From contig OX335641.1 of the NCBI GenBank assembly GCA_946894095.1, positions 9,628,501 through 9,692,500 on the forward strand: a stretch of DNA of 64,000 nucleotides, written 5' to 3'. The position numbers and the translations under genes are program-made. Shown piece by piece: positions 22,583 through 32,890 of this stretch. Origin of the DNA: Incurvaria masculella. Taxonomy: Eukaryota > Arthropoda > Insecta > Lepidoptera > Incurvariidae. Under the pieces are notes generated by a model, which was not told where the DNA came from, did not search any database, and saw nothing but the letters and a program-made list of their open reading frames with translations. Position 1 is the stretch's first letter; each line of letters begins with the position of its first letter.

Positions 22583-25500
22583 CTAAACAATATTGTATTT
22601 GTTAATCATATTGCAATCATATTAATATTGCACATGACAACATCGTCTAGACAATACATTAGGGAGGAACACACAGTTAGGCAGCTACCGTTTTTTAAAA
22701 TGTAATAAGTCCGTTACCCCGGCCGTAGAGATGACGCGGAGTAACTTGCGCAAATACGTCCTACTACTGCGCAACCATGTAAACGATCGTTGCTTAGTGA
22801 AAGTGTGAGCAAAAATCGCTCGAGCCCGTTGCAGACGATCCGCAGTAGCAGCGCAAGTGCTAATTTTGCGAATCGTATGAATGGTGTTTGCGTACGTATG
22901 TAACTTAATTGAACGAGCAGTTACAAAAATCAATAAAAGAAAATGGTACGAACATTTTAAAGCTATTTATTTAATTTGTAGTCTTATTTACCAGAGCCGG
23001 CAAGTTGCCCGTTGACGCAGCCCTCGTCCCACATGTTGACACAGCGCTTGCCCGGATTGAAACCACCATTTAGGTAGTTGTCATCACCACCTTAAATAAT
23101 AGAAACCTTTAAGAAGCAGACAACCGTATCACTCGTCTGAAAATTCGTCATCCAGGTATTTTATAACTGTAAGGTGGCCCTTCCAGGCGGGACTAACTCA
23201 TTCGAAGGCACGGCACAAAACCGTGCTATTGCGCTCTGGGACCTTCTCTGTTTCAAAATACCGGCAAAGTGCGAGTCGTACACGCACACGAAGGGTTCCA
23301 TACCATCAAATTTCAGCTGCCTACCTATTACGGTTCATGAGATACAGCCCTGTGACAGACGGCAGGACGGACGTACGGACAGCGGAGGCTTAGTAATATG
23401 GTTCCCTTTTTCACCATTTGGGTACGGAACCCTAAAAAGGACAGGCTCCGTGATAAGGAGGATGCAACATGTCTACAAAGGAAGATAATACGGAGAGATA
23501 ATGCGTATAGTGTTTGATTTGGTAACATTTACGAAAATTTTGATTACAAAACGACTTATAGCTAATAGTAGGTAAACCACGACCGCTGTAGTCAAAAATC
23601 TAACAAAAAGCAATTTTTTTATAAATGTTCATGAAACAAGCTATGTCTGATGACAATTTTTTAAGAGGTTTTTATTTTATTGTTGAGTAATCCACCTCCA
23701 AAGATAATGTATAAAATGAGCGGAAAAAATCGAACTTTTAGGACCTTATAACATAGAATCCAAACACTATTTTACAATGCCAACGGTAATCAGACATCTA
23801 GTTCGATCAAATAAAGCTGTATAGTTTGAGTATAAATTTGGATCTCTGACGAGAAATTTGCGCACGATTGTGTGTTATGCCTTCCCACGGTTTTAAATAA
23901 TTTAAATTTTAAAATGACATTAAATTATTCACAATGAATGTAACATATATGGTGACTATTTTCAACCGTTGAGGCTTGCCGTGGTTCGGATTCCACGTAA
24001 ACTGTACGTCCCTTTCCTTACTTACTAGGTGGTAGGATTAATTCCGCCCGGGTTGGTACTATCGCATTGAATGAACGATGGTTGAAGCGGCAATGAAAAT
24101 TATCCGTGTTTTCCATGCAGTTCAATGTGCGTTAGGCTAATATCTGACAGTCAGTTCGGTATTAGCCATCCATGTCCAGTGACATAAAAAGATGTATAAT
24201 ACCGCGAAACAAGGACACATTAATTAAAGAAAGAGCCCAGTAAAAATAACTACTTTACCAATATACTGCAAGGCTGGACCCGAACCAGCAAAACATACTA
24301 TTCGCGGGTATTGCGTCTACCAATTTCGCCACCTGCTGTATACCCATAATTTATAATTCTGCAACAGTCCCTCCCCCGTAATCTATGCCTCCTACTAACA
24401 CAGTGCTTAAGATTATACCTACATACATTAAATTAACGCTTCATCTGCGTTGCGGACATTTACTGCAAAGATTGGGCGAATGACAAAATAATGTACTGAG
24501 CTCTTTTTTAATTAATGTGTCCTTGCTTCACGGTATTATACATCCATACATATTATATTCCTTGTTGTGTATTATGATTTCAACATTTCTAACCGAACGA
24601 ACAAAATTATAGCGCATCATATGTCGACCAACTCCTCTCTACCTCCTTCGTGGTCGCAGGTTGATTTATTGATAAATAATAATCAGTTTTAATATAATCT
24701 AAATTATCCTTTTAATTTGATCACAAAAATGGTCTAACCAGAGCCGCCGAGTTGACCGTTGACGCAGCCCTCGTCCCACATGTTGACACAGCGCTTGCCC
24801 GGATTGAACCCGCCGTTTAGGTAATTATCATCTCCACCTAATTTAAAAATAGGTGAGCAACACAGAAATATAATTTAAAGGCCATAATCACGAAAATATT
24901 GTTTAAATAAAAGCTGTCATTGGGCAGGTAGACAATACGAGTATCTCTGGGTAAATGCACACTTGTGTAGCTTTCAAAGGGTCGGGAACATTAACCTTTG
25001 GGGCTTATTCTTGCAGCGATTCCAGGATGAAAATTGTTAATCTCCTAATCCTAAACACAGTAAGCTAACTATTATCCGAGAAGGAACTGGCCAAAACGTT
25101 ATGATAAATATTGACAAAAACAACAACAGAACAATATTGATAAGAACGTTTAACGGCCTAACTATCCATGCACCGCAATCTCACCGTATTTTTTCCAGAA
25201 GAAGAAAAGGAAAAAGAGGAATTGTGGTAATTTTCTTCTGTTTTGTTGACAAAGTGATACATGTATGCGACTCACCAGAGCCGGCGAGTTGCCCGTTGAC
25301 GCAGCCCTCGTCCCACATGTTGACACAGCGCTTGCCCGGATTGAACCCGCCGTTTAGGTAGTTGTCATCTCCGCCTAGACGATAAGATTTATAGGTAGAT
25401 ACCTACCGTTTGTTCTTAATATAACTAAAACTTTGAAATGTCACTTTGCGAAAATATAAATGTGGGTGGTTGAACACAAAAGTATTCAGGACTAGAACTT

Positions 25501-28500
25501 CAAGTATATTTTGCTAACAGTGGAGGAAGTGATTGATTGATAGCATTCTGGTGATCTCGTTGGGTATGTAATAATATAAATAGGCACATACATACATACT
25601 ATGTAAAGATAATAAAAGGTATACATACATACACATAATATCACGCCGTTTTTCCAGATGGATACGATCACGGCATACTTCTCTTGCTTCTTCAACAGAC
25701 ATGCATTGTAACTATTGTTACCGAAGGGTACCTACGTACCCTTCAGTAACGGGTGCTACAATTTTTATATTTACGAAACACATGTCCTCCGTAAGTTCTT
25801 CTCGGTCCTCCGGCAATGAAAATGTAATAAATACTGTCGTAATTATTATGGCGTATTTATTTACTGACGTAAATAGTATTATGCCTCCGGGCAGCCGGCC
25901 CAGCGAGCTTTGCCATTATTTCATTACTCGTTCGTTACACATGTTCAAACCATTCGAACATACCTACATACCTACATATATCTACTTTGTTAATACATCT
26001 TCTTTGGTTACAACCACGGAGGAGGGAGGTAGAGAGGAGATGGTCTTAGCAAACTGGTTCTGCGAAATGGCGCTGCTGGCGGTGTTAGGTTGTGGGACAA
26101 TATTGTGGTCTTCGGCGCAATTTTCGCCGAACAGTCGAATACACGATGAGATTTTGTGTAAATGTTGCAAACATTACACAAGAAAAGATAATCTAATGTC
26201 TGTAGGTGGAATTACGTTTCATTTGTCAGTAAAACACCTCGTAGTCAATATTCAAAGATTGTATCGATGTATGGCTCTTACTATTTGCCGATAGATGGCG
26301 CGCAATAATTTTATTTATACAGTCAGGAAGGTTGATCTCATGATTCAAATTTTTATGACATTGTTAAATTAAAATTATTTGAATGCTCGCGAAGGCATAG
26401 ATTGAGATTTCGAAGGTTTTTTAATAAAAAACCTAACAGTAAAATGCAAAAGGCGCCATATACCTAAATAGTTGCAGTAGCTCTCGAAATAGCTGCTACC
26501 AAAATACCGGTTCTTCCGGTAGATGGATTAATGAAAAATAGGTGGGCGTGAACCCACCATGAAGTGTTTTTCCCCCGCTTCTCCCCGCACACGCGACACT
26601 GCGTTGTCTAGAACATCTCCTCTCTATCTCTCTCCTCCGCGGTTACAATAATATTTTATCCAAATGTTTCGTATTTTGTCTGGAAACCCCACTCGGCATG
26701 ATTTTTGTGGATGCTCTACTATATACCTACCTACATTCCTTAAAATTATCTTGAAACAAGAGATAATATTCCATAAAACTGTGCTGGAAATAATACATTT
26801 AGGTACCTACAGCGTAGTTTTCCTTGTACTAAACCTTCCTTATTTTGATAGTTCGCGTAAGTATAATTACCAGAGCCGGCGAGTTGTCCATTGACGCAGC
26901 CCTCGTCCCACATGTTGACACAGCGCTTGCCCGGATTAAACCCACCATTAAGGTAGTTGTCATCTCCACCTACACAGTTGTATGTAAGTAACTGCTAGTT
27001 ATCGTCTAGACTAGATGCAAAACCAAAATGACGTGATAATACCTATAAGTCGGAATTTTCAAGTAAGATCTACCTAGTTATTTATCTAAGTAATGTTTTG
27101 AAAACTTACGGTTTCCAGGTATGCAATGCCGTGCTTGGGACGTGTTTCGCCAAGCACGGCATTGCACACCTGGGAACCGGATTTTTTTTAAAACATTATG
27201 TGCAGCGACGCTGTAAATCTTAGAATATATAGCCTACCTAGTTAGAATATATATATACCTATCTAGGTATCTTAGGATGGTTAAATGTGCTAACTAATTT
27301 GAAGCCTGGCGTGGCGCCTCTCCTCTGCGCTGCTCAATTTACACCCGAAACAATGCAAAAAATATGTCTGCACTGGGAAGGCGTTAACCCATTAAGATGT
27401 TATAATAATAAGGGTTACAATCTTAGCAACTAGCTGGATGGATGCTGTGAAAGTTTACCTCTTTAGGAACTCGGCAGAAAATTAATTTCGCCGGGCAAAT
27501 CATACTAACCAGATCCAGCCAACTGCCCGTTGATGCAACCCTCATCCCACATGTTGACGCATCGTCGTTGCAGCCCTGTTTGACAGTTTGAGTTTACTAA
27601 AGGAGATATGCAACCGGAGCTCCAGTGACTTTTTTGGCGTAACAGAAATGTAATCGATAGTATTCGAAACCATCGATAATTATTATTAATGATTTGAATT
27701 TTCAAATATTTCAACTTTCATGAGAACTCCAGCTAATATAATTCGATCTAAACAGACTTTGAACAAATAGTGCCCTTGCAGAAAGAGTAGAGCCATCTGT
27801 TATCCGATATTTAAACAGTTTACGATTATAGAAGTGTTCGTAATTCATTACTATAATTCTTTTTTCAATTAGGTATGTTGTGCCAGTACCCGTACCATTA
27901 TAATTATTTTCAAAAATACATTGATACACAATATATCTTAGCTAAAATAATAATCAGATGCGGAGCGCCATCTATTGCATAATAGTGATAATATGTTGTA
28001 TTTGTTTTTTCGAATTGCACGTTTCTCTTGAATATCCACTTTTTATGCTTTTTACATAGTTGACCGCATATCTTTTTTGTAAAAATTCGAATTCGTATAT
28101 TTCGAAATGTAGACACAGCCGTCAATAAAACCAAATGAGTATTATGTGCCGAGACACCAAGTTGTTTCCGTGAGTTTTTCCCAACCCTTGAATACACACA
28201 GCACTGCGGATTCTGGAGGAAAAATAACCACATTACCATTTTTTTCTCTAATATCAAATAAATATCTCAGTTCACATAATATTTCATATTACTTCGATAC
28301 AAAGTGCTTGAACTAGCAATATTCTTATTTTATCCTTCAGAATAACTCTCTACGGTGGTGTGCCCACTAAAATGAGCTAGAAAATCTAAGAATAACCTGC
28401 AAATGATTATCACATTAAAAAAAACTGGAACGCGATGCGGCGCGAACCTCTGACCTCTGGGTCAGGAAGCGACGCCCAGCGCGTTGCACTAAACAAGAAA

Positions 28501-29335
28501 CTTTTTCAGATTGCGAAAATAGTAATCACTTCAGTAAATGCATCACTGAGACTTTAGATGCATCTGCTGACGTTTCTATGAGTTTACAGTGTCTGAAATG
28601 TATCAATTCGGATTCACCTTAGTCAAAACCATTTAACTGTGGTAGTTCGATCCAGAAACACCTAAATTAGTGACGATTTTCTAGCCCATACAAACTTTGC
28701 GATGTCCTTTGTTAGGTACATATCACATTGTTGTACATATATATTGCTTTACATTACAAAAATATTCTTGAGTCAATATTTCATGGAAAATATTTCTTGT
28801 TTAAGATCTGCTATGATATTTTTTATTGCCAAAGGTGGCTCAATCCGGCGGCACTAACTCAATCGCGGGCACGGTACAAAACCGTGCTGTTGCGCTCTGG
28901 GACCTTCTCTGTTCCAAAGAAAATAACAGGCTCCGTGATGAGGAAGACGCAACATGTCCACAAAAAAGACAATGTGCATAGTGTATGATTTGGTAAGATT
29001 TACGAAAAATTCGAAATTACGAAAAACGATCGCCGAAGTGTCGCGCCACTGGGCTATTGAGGCTGACGAAATTACTTATACACGAACGACGAACTTATAC
29101 ACGGCAAAGATATAAACTACCCAATTATAAAGTCAGTATTTCATGGAAATTATTTCTTGCTTTTTAATTTATGATCGAAGTACGATTCCATGGGGTGGTT
29201 CATGCATGGCCCATAATTAATTATTAATATGACCCATGCTTCCAAAATGACCATACCTGAAAGCCGGTGATGTGGAAGAACATATTTTCCAAAAGCCAAC
29301 GTTACAACTCCGAACAAGAATACAAAGCACTTCAT
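22482..29335 (-). CDS. Multicopy cyclic amidated-peptide precursor (whole gene)
   Basis: Seven exons: 29335-29257, 27575-27510, 26969-26871, 25374-25276, 24837-24739, 23090-22992 and 22582-22482, all joined in phase 1, giving 213 residues. A signal peptide (MKCFVFLFGVVTLAFG) leads to a spacer ending in RR. Then come five tandem peptides, each CVNMWDEGCVNGQLAGSG continuing into GDDNYLNGGFNPG and released by KR. A short tail (SLAQLFERLHKQ...) ends the protein. Each peptide would be 30 residues with one C1-C9 disulfide and a Pro-amide from the Gly. Peptide 1 has INGQ, peptide 4 has QLGGSG and peptide 5 has FTPG. An N-terminal ring plus a C-terminal prolinamide at about 30 residues is the calcitonin-type plan; I infer a secreted neuropeptide or hormone but do not recognise the gene. 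Confidence 0.8.
22992..23090 (-). CDS. Peptide gene exon 6 (99-nt repeat unit)
   Basis: Same 33 residues as exon 3. Acceptor TTTAAG, donor GTAAAT. The MITE at 23,171 inserted 80 bp upstream of its acceptor. Confidence 0.85.
23171..23890 (+). mobile_element. TTAA-type MITE copy with nested insertion
   Basis: Starts 'aaggtggcccttcc' and follows the family consensus (gcgctctgggaccttctctg). It is interrupted at about 23266-23436 by a different repeat (starting near 'ccggcaaagtgcg', ending 'gggtacggaaccctaaaa'), then continues to near 23890, where the right TIR is lost. Confidence 0.65.
23965..24190 (+). repeat. SINE copy 5 (body)
   Basis: SINE body in forward orientation (ccgcccgggttggtacta, gaagcggcaatgaaaa, ttagccatccatgtcc) within an intron of the peptide gene. 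Confidence 0.6.
24191..24544. mobile_element. MITE with ~36-bp TIRs enclosing a tRNA-like sequence
   Basis: The inverted ends share 'gatgtataatacc' and 'aaggacacattaatta' with about two mismatches. Minus-strand sequence inside (about 24345-24265) reads like a leucine-type tRNA: 'ggtggcgaaattggtagacg' then 'ggttcgggtcc'. Confidence 0.6.
24739..24837 (-). CDS. Peptide gene exon 5 (99-nt repeat unit, A-to-G variant)
   Basis: Same unit, but the stretch after the ring reads QLGGS instead of QLAGS. Acceptor TTAG, donor GTTAGA. Confidence 0.85.
25276..25374 (-). CDS. Peptide gene exon 4 (99-nt repeat unit)
   Basis: Same 33 residues as exon 3 with only silent changes. Acceptor TCTAG, donor GTGAGT. 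Confidence 0.85.
25385..26865. other. Intron of the peptide gene, no supported gene
   Basis: A 197-codon plus-strand frame (25701-26294) lies here. It shows no motif, has low-complexity Tyr/Thr/Ser stretches and I regard it as chance. The rest is AT-rich intron. Confidence 0.4.
26871..26969 (-). CDS. Peptide gene exon 3 (99-nt repeat unit)
   Basis: 33 codons, phase 1 at both ends: GGDDNYLNGGFNPGKR, then CVNMWDEGCVNGQLAGS. It ends one peptide and starts the next. Acceptor TGTAG, donor GTAATT. Confidence 0.85.
27110..27178 (+). ncRNA. Candidate pre-miRNA-like hairpin
   Basis: A 29-nt arm (27110-27138) and its near-perfect complement (27150-27178) flank an 11-nt loop. There is one A-C mismatch and one G-U wobble. 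It lies in the intron between exons 2 and 3 of the peptide gene. Size and pairing fit a precursor microRNA, but a short palindromic element would look the same. Confidence 0.35.
27510..27575 (-). CDS. Peptide gene exon 2 (first ring)
   Basis: Encodes GLQRR, CVNMWDEGCINGQ and LAGS between a CAAACAG acceptor and a GTTAGT donor. The RR gives the first processing site. This exon lacks the Pro-amide half present in exons 3-7, so it looks like the founder 5' end. Confidence 0.8.
28430..28500 (-). repeat. tRNA-like SINE head fragment
   Basis: On the minus strand 'tagtgcaacgcgctgggcg' followed by 'ggtcagaggttcgcgcc' resembles pol III boxes A and B. No SINE body follows. Confidence 0.35.
28833..29035 (+). 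repeat. TTAA-type MITE, 5' fragment
   Basis: Begins 'aaggtggctcaatccggcgg' and matches the first 160-200 bp of the family. The rest is missing. It sits in intron 1 of the peptide gene. Confidence 0.6.
29257..29335 (-). CDS. Peptide gene exon 1 (signal peptide)
   Basis: Encodes MKCFVFLFGVVTLAFGKYVL and PHHRLS, then splits a Gly codon at a GTATGG donor. The hydrophobic core and small residues before K17 make a good signal peptide. An upstream in-frame ATG (29362) would add nine polar residues in front of the signal, so I prefer 29335. Confidence 0.8.
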
Positions 29336-29420
29336 GTTGAAGCGTGATTTATTCGTGCACATTTAAAAATTCAATACCGTTGGGCTAAATTTATTCTCCG
29401 GGCCGTTCAGCTCGACTGAA

Positions 29421-29429
29421 GTATTTATA
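29421..29429 (-). promoter_or_regulatory. TATA-like box of the peptide gene
   Basis: TATAAATAC on the minus strand, about 90 nt upstream of the start codon. It is suitably placed for a short 5' UTR. Confidence 0.4.
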
Positions 29430-31406
29430 GGGTGATTTCGTTAATATTGGCTAGGTTCGGCTAAATTAGGTTCGGCTTTATCTTTTGTACGCCACTCGAA
29501 AAATGCTTCAGTATTCATTTATGTGTTTAGTTGTTATCAATAATTCATATCAATGGAGAGTGTTGTCGATTCAATCAAGTGAGCCATATCATTTTATTAA
29601 TTCTTGAATATATTAATTCCTGAATATAATAACCCCTAAGGCTGTTATGACGTTGTGTTGGTTTTTAATTAATTCACACGTTTACTGTGAACCCAAGAGA
29701 TATCGATTTGTCAAAAAAAGTTAAACATATGTATTTGAAATTCAGTAACATTTTCTGCAAATAATAGATAGCGACGATCACGGAAAATATAACCTCAAGG
29801 AATTCATTGCATACATTTATTGGTTCAGATAAATGGCTATTAATATAATTATCTTTTACAGGAATGTGTTACAGATTTTGTTTACTGTTTCTGATAATGC
29901 TAAGTTATCTTCAGAATTTAAGATAACTTTATTAGTATTTAAGAGAAGTCTACTCTTAAATACTACAGGGTAACAAGCAAATGAAACAAAAATATGTATG
30001 TCTCAACGAAAGATGTATATTTTCTAACACATTATTAGTGAAAACAAGATAAAGTGATTGTAGGTATATTTGTGTATAAAATTCGTGCAAATGAACACGC
30101 ACCAGATCTATATCGCTTGAGGTAAAACTCTTTTGTTAACCTATTCATTCTTTAGTTTCTAAAAAAAGGTAAAACTTGAGAAAAAATACGAGCATTGATG
30201 TATTGAAATATTCACCATGATATTTAGTTCTCAGTGTCGCCGAAATAGTATTAGTAATTTGAAAAATAATATTAAAATATTTCAATGCATTGTAAGATTT
30301 TTGTTCAGCAATGTTTTGAGCGCCCAGTACCCAATCCAACAGAAATCTTCAGTGCCTGTATTTTTATACTCTTCTTCTCAACTGGCTGTCCATTCAGCGC
30401 CTAAACATTAGTAAAATACCTGGTTACAAAAAAAAAATGTATTGCGGGTTAGGTATGATATATAATGTAACCTTTTGATACCCGTAATTTTTTCAGTGTT
30501 ACATTGTACATAGAATATAATGTGAGAATCCGATAGGTACATATTTATGTACGTTTTGTTCGGTAAATAATGGCTCGAGTTAAAATATTATATTGATAAA
30601 TCTATCTAAGCGTCTGCTCAACAATTAATAATATTTATAGATATATTTTCAATAAAGCTAAATATTTTTGGGTATTTATGGCTACTTCTTAAATTTTATG
30701 AACAACTGAGATGTAAAATTTGCAATGAAATTTGCTGTAAATTGAGATTCAGATTGTAAAAAAAACTATCGATTTCTTATTATACATGGTGTTTTTGCAG
30801 ATACATAATTGTTATCGAGGAATAAATTGACGGAATAAGAAAATATTTTCTTCATTAAAAACATTGAACATTTTCATACATAAAGACGGAAACATACTTC
30901 TGTGTGACATTTTTTAATTCGCCAACATATTTTGCTTAATTTTGATTAATCAGTTGAGAAATATGTTTCCCCTTAGAGGAAGGATAGGAATAAAATAAAT
31001 CATCTGCATAATTTTATGCAAAACAAAAAAAATAGTACACATACATTCTAAATGACTTTTGTCTAAACTCTTTTTGAAATAGATATATTATTACCTAAAT
31101 AATGACCTATTTCTTATACATGGGCCAAAACTGTACTGGCCAAAGTGGTCCCCTAATTTGCTCCAAACGAGAGGACCTGCTCAAAAACATTCAATAGTTT
31201 ATACCGAAAACTGACTGGTCCATACTTCCATAAATATTCTTATAAAATGAACGACCGTAATTTTTGAACCGGAACAGAATTGTCGTGTTTACAAAACTAG
31301 TTTTTACTATCAGTTCGTAATAGTATTTGATACAGTGTTGTTCGCACAGGCCTCCAGACACAATTGCGCTGGGATAGTTATAGTCGCAGCAAAGCAAACG
31401 GTTGGT
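29430..31406. other. Intergenic AT-rich DNA between peptide gene and formin
   Basis: No gene is supported. The formin 3' UTR and poly(A) site must lie here; no canonical AATAAA was found close to its stop codon on the minus strand. Confidence 0.4.
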
Positions 31407-32890
31407 TCACTTGAGCGCGGGGCGGTGAGGCGGCGGCGGCGGCGGGGGCGCGGGCGAGACGCGCTCGGTGCCGGTGCGGCCGCGCGACGCCTGCGTCGGC
31501 CGCATGAAGCCGGAGGTGCGCGCTCCGCCGCCGCGGAACGGCGGCCGCGCGCCCACCGAGCTGCCGCTCGAGCTGGACCGCGAGGCCGGCGTCCGCGGCG
31601 GCGCCGGCTTCGGCGGCGGGGAGGCCTTCGGGGCCGCCGGCGCCTTCCTCACGGTCGCCACTGACGCCGAACTGTTCAGGGAGCTCCGGGAGCTCCGCAG
31701 CGACGCGCGCGACGCGGACCGCTCGACCCGCAAAGAGTTCGTACGTTTCGGAAGGACCGCCCCGCGCTTCGGGTCGAGAGGGGTGCGCGGCGGCGTCCGC
31801 GTCTCCTTCGAGGCGACGCGGCGCCGCGCCGAGTCGACCGCGTCGAGCGGCTTGGGGATCCGCTTGGGCTCTCGCGGCGGCGCGTCGGCCTCGTTGCAGC
31901 CGGAGGAGGCGCCCTGGGAGGCGCTCTCCGAGTTCAGACTCTGCGTCTCCTCGAACCCTTCGTCGTTGAGTTCGTGCTCGCTTTTCACTTTGGTTATTCG
32001 CGATTTTTCGTTCGGGAGCGGCGTCCCCCTATTCGTCGTCGACCTGTTCCGATACGCGCTCCTCGACCAAACTCCGGCTGGAGTTTCCGTCGGGGATTTC
32101 AATTCTCTAATAGCTTTTTGAACGTCCTCCTGGTTGATCGATGTCTGTCTCCTCATCCTCGAGTAGGGCGCGGTCGGCTTCGTTTCTTTGGTCGGGACTG
32201 GCGGTGTTTTAGTATCCTGCGAATGTCCCTTGAGACGGTCTTGCCACTTTCGGAGTCGATGGTCCTTTTCGTCCTTGGTTTCCTCGATAGGTTTGGCGAT
32301 TTGATTGGGGACGCCGACCGGGTAAGACGCCTGGACGTCCAGGTTAGTCGGACGGATGACTTGAGTCTCGGCGACCGCCTCGGGGACGATGGCGGCAGGT
32401 GCTGGCGGAGCTTCGTCCTCGGGCGAGCTGGAGTCGGTGGTCCGCTTGTACCGCCGCGTGCGCCGCGCCGCCGAAAATCTGTCAAATTGTCCGTCGCCAA
32501 GGATCTCGTTGAGTAAGTCTTTATTCTCTAAGCTCTTATCTACATTTGTGAATCTACTGAAGCTCGGCTGAAACTTTCTGCAGGGCTCGCGCTCCGGAGG
32601 AGGGTTAAAGATTCTCCTCGTCACCGGCGGGGTCTCAATGTTGTCGGAGTCAATTTCAACCTTATTGCAATGATCTGTGGGACTAGATTTTATTTGGACG
32701 GGCTCACTGGTGTTCGTGACTTGTATCAGTGGAGGCTGTCTTCTTTTGTCTTCCTCGGTTATGGCGACGAGGGAATTCTGGATACTCTCGATGTTTTGTC
32801 GCGAGCGTTGCCGCCGGATTCTCCTCAAGTCTTCGTTCTCCTCGGTCTTCCTCCACGGGAATTTGTTGTCTTTTGTTTGCGGTTGAACAT
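31407..32890 (-). CDS. form3: form3 exon T (last exon, disordered tail)
   Basis: 493 residues after a split Asp: [20 protein letters not shown] onward. Rich in Arg, Ser and Pro, with one short ordered-looking patch ([20 protein letters not shown]). It ends in an Arg/Ser region and an eight-proline run ([16 protein letters not shown]) before TGA. Acceptor TTTATAG. GC content is much higher at the 3' end, and the long open frames on the other strand are shadows. Confidence 0.9.

Noticed and set aside
25701..26294. 197-codon plus-strand frame
   Set aside because: Lies in an intron, has no motif, no Kozak or promoter evidence and irregular composition; best read as chance.
31335..32571. Long plus-strand open frames up to 217 codons
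   Set aside because: They are antisense shadows of the GC-rich last formin exon, whose own frame has acceptor, phase and composition support.
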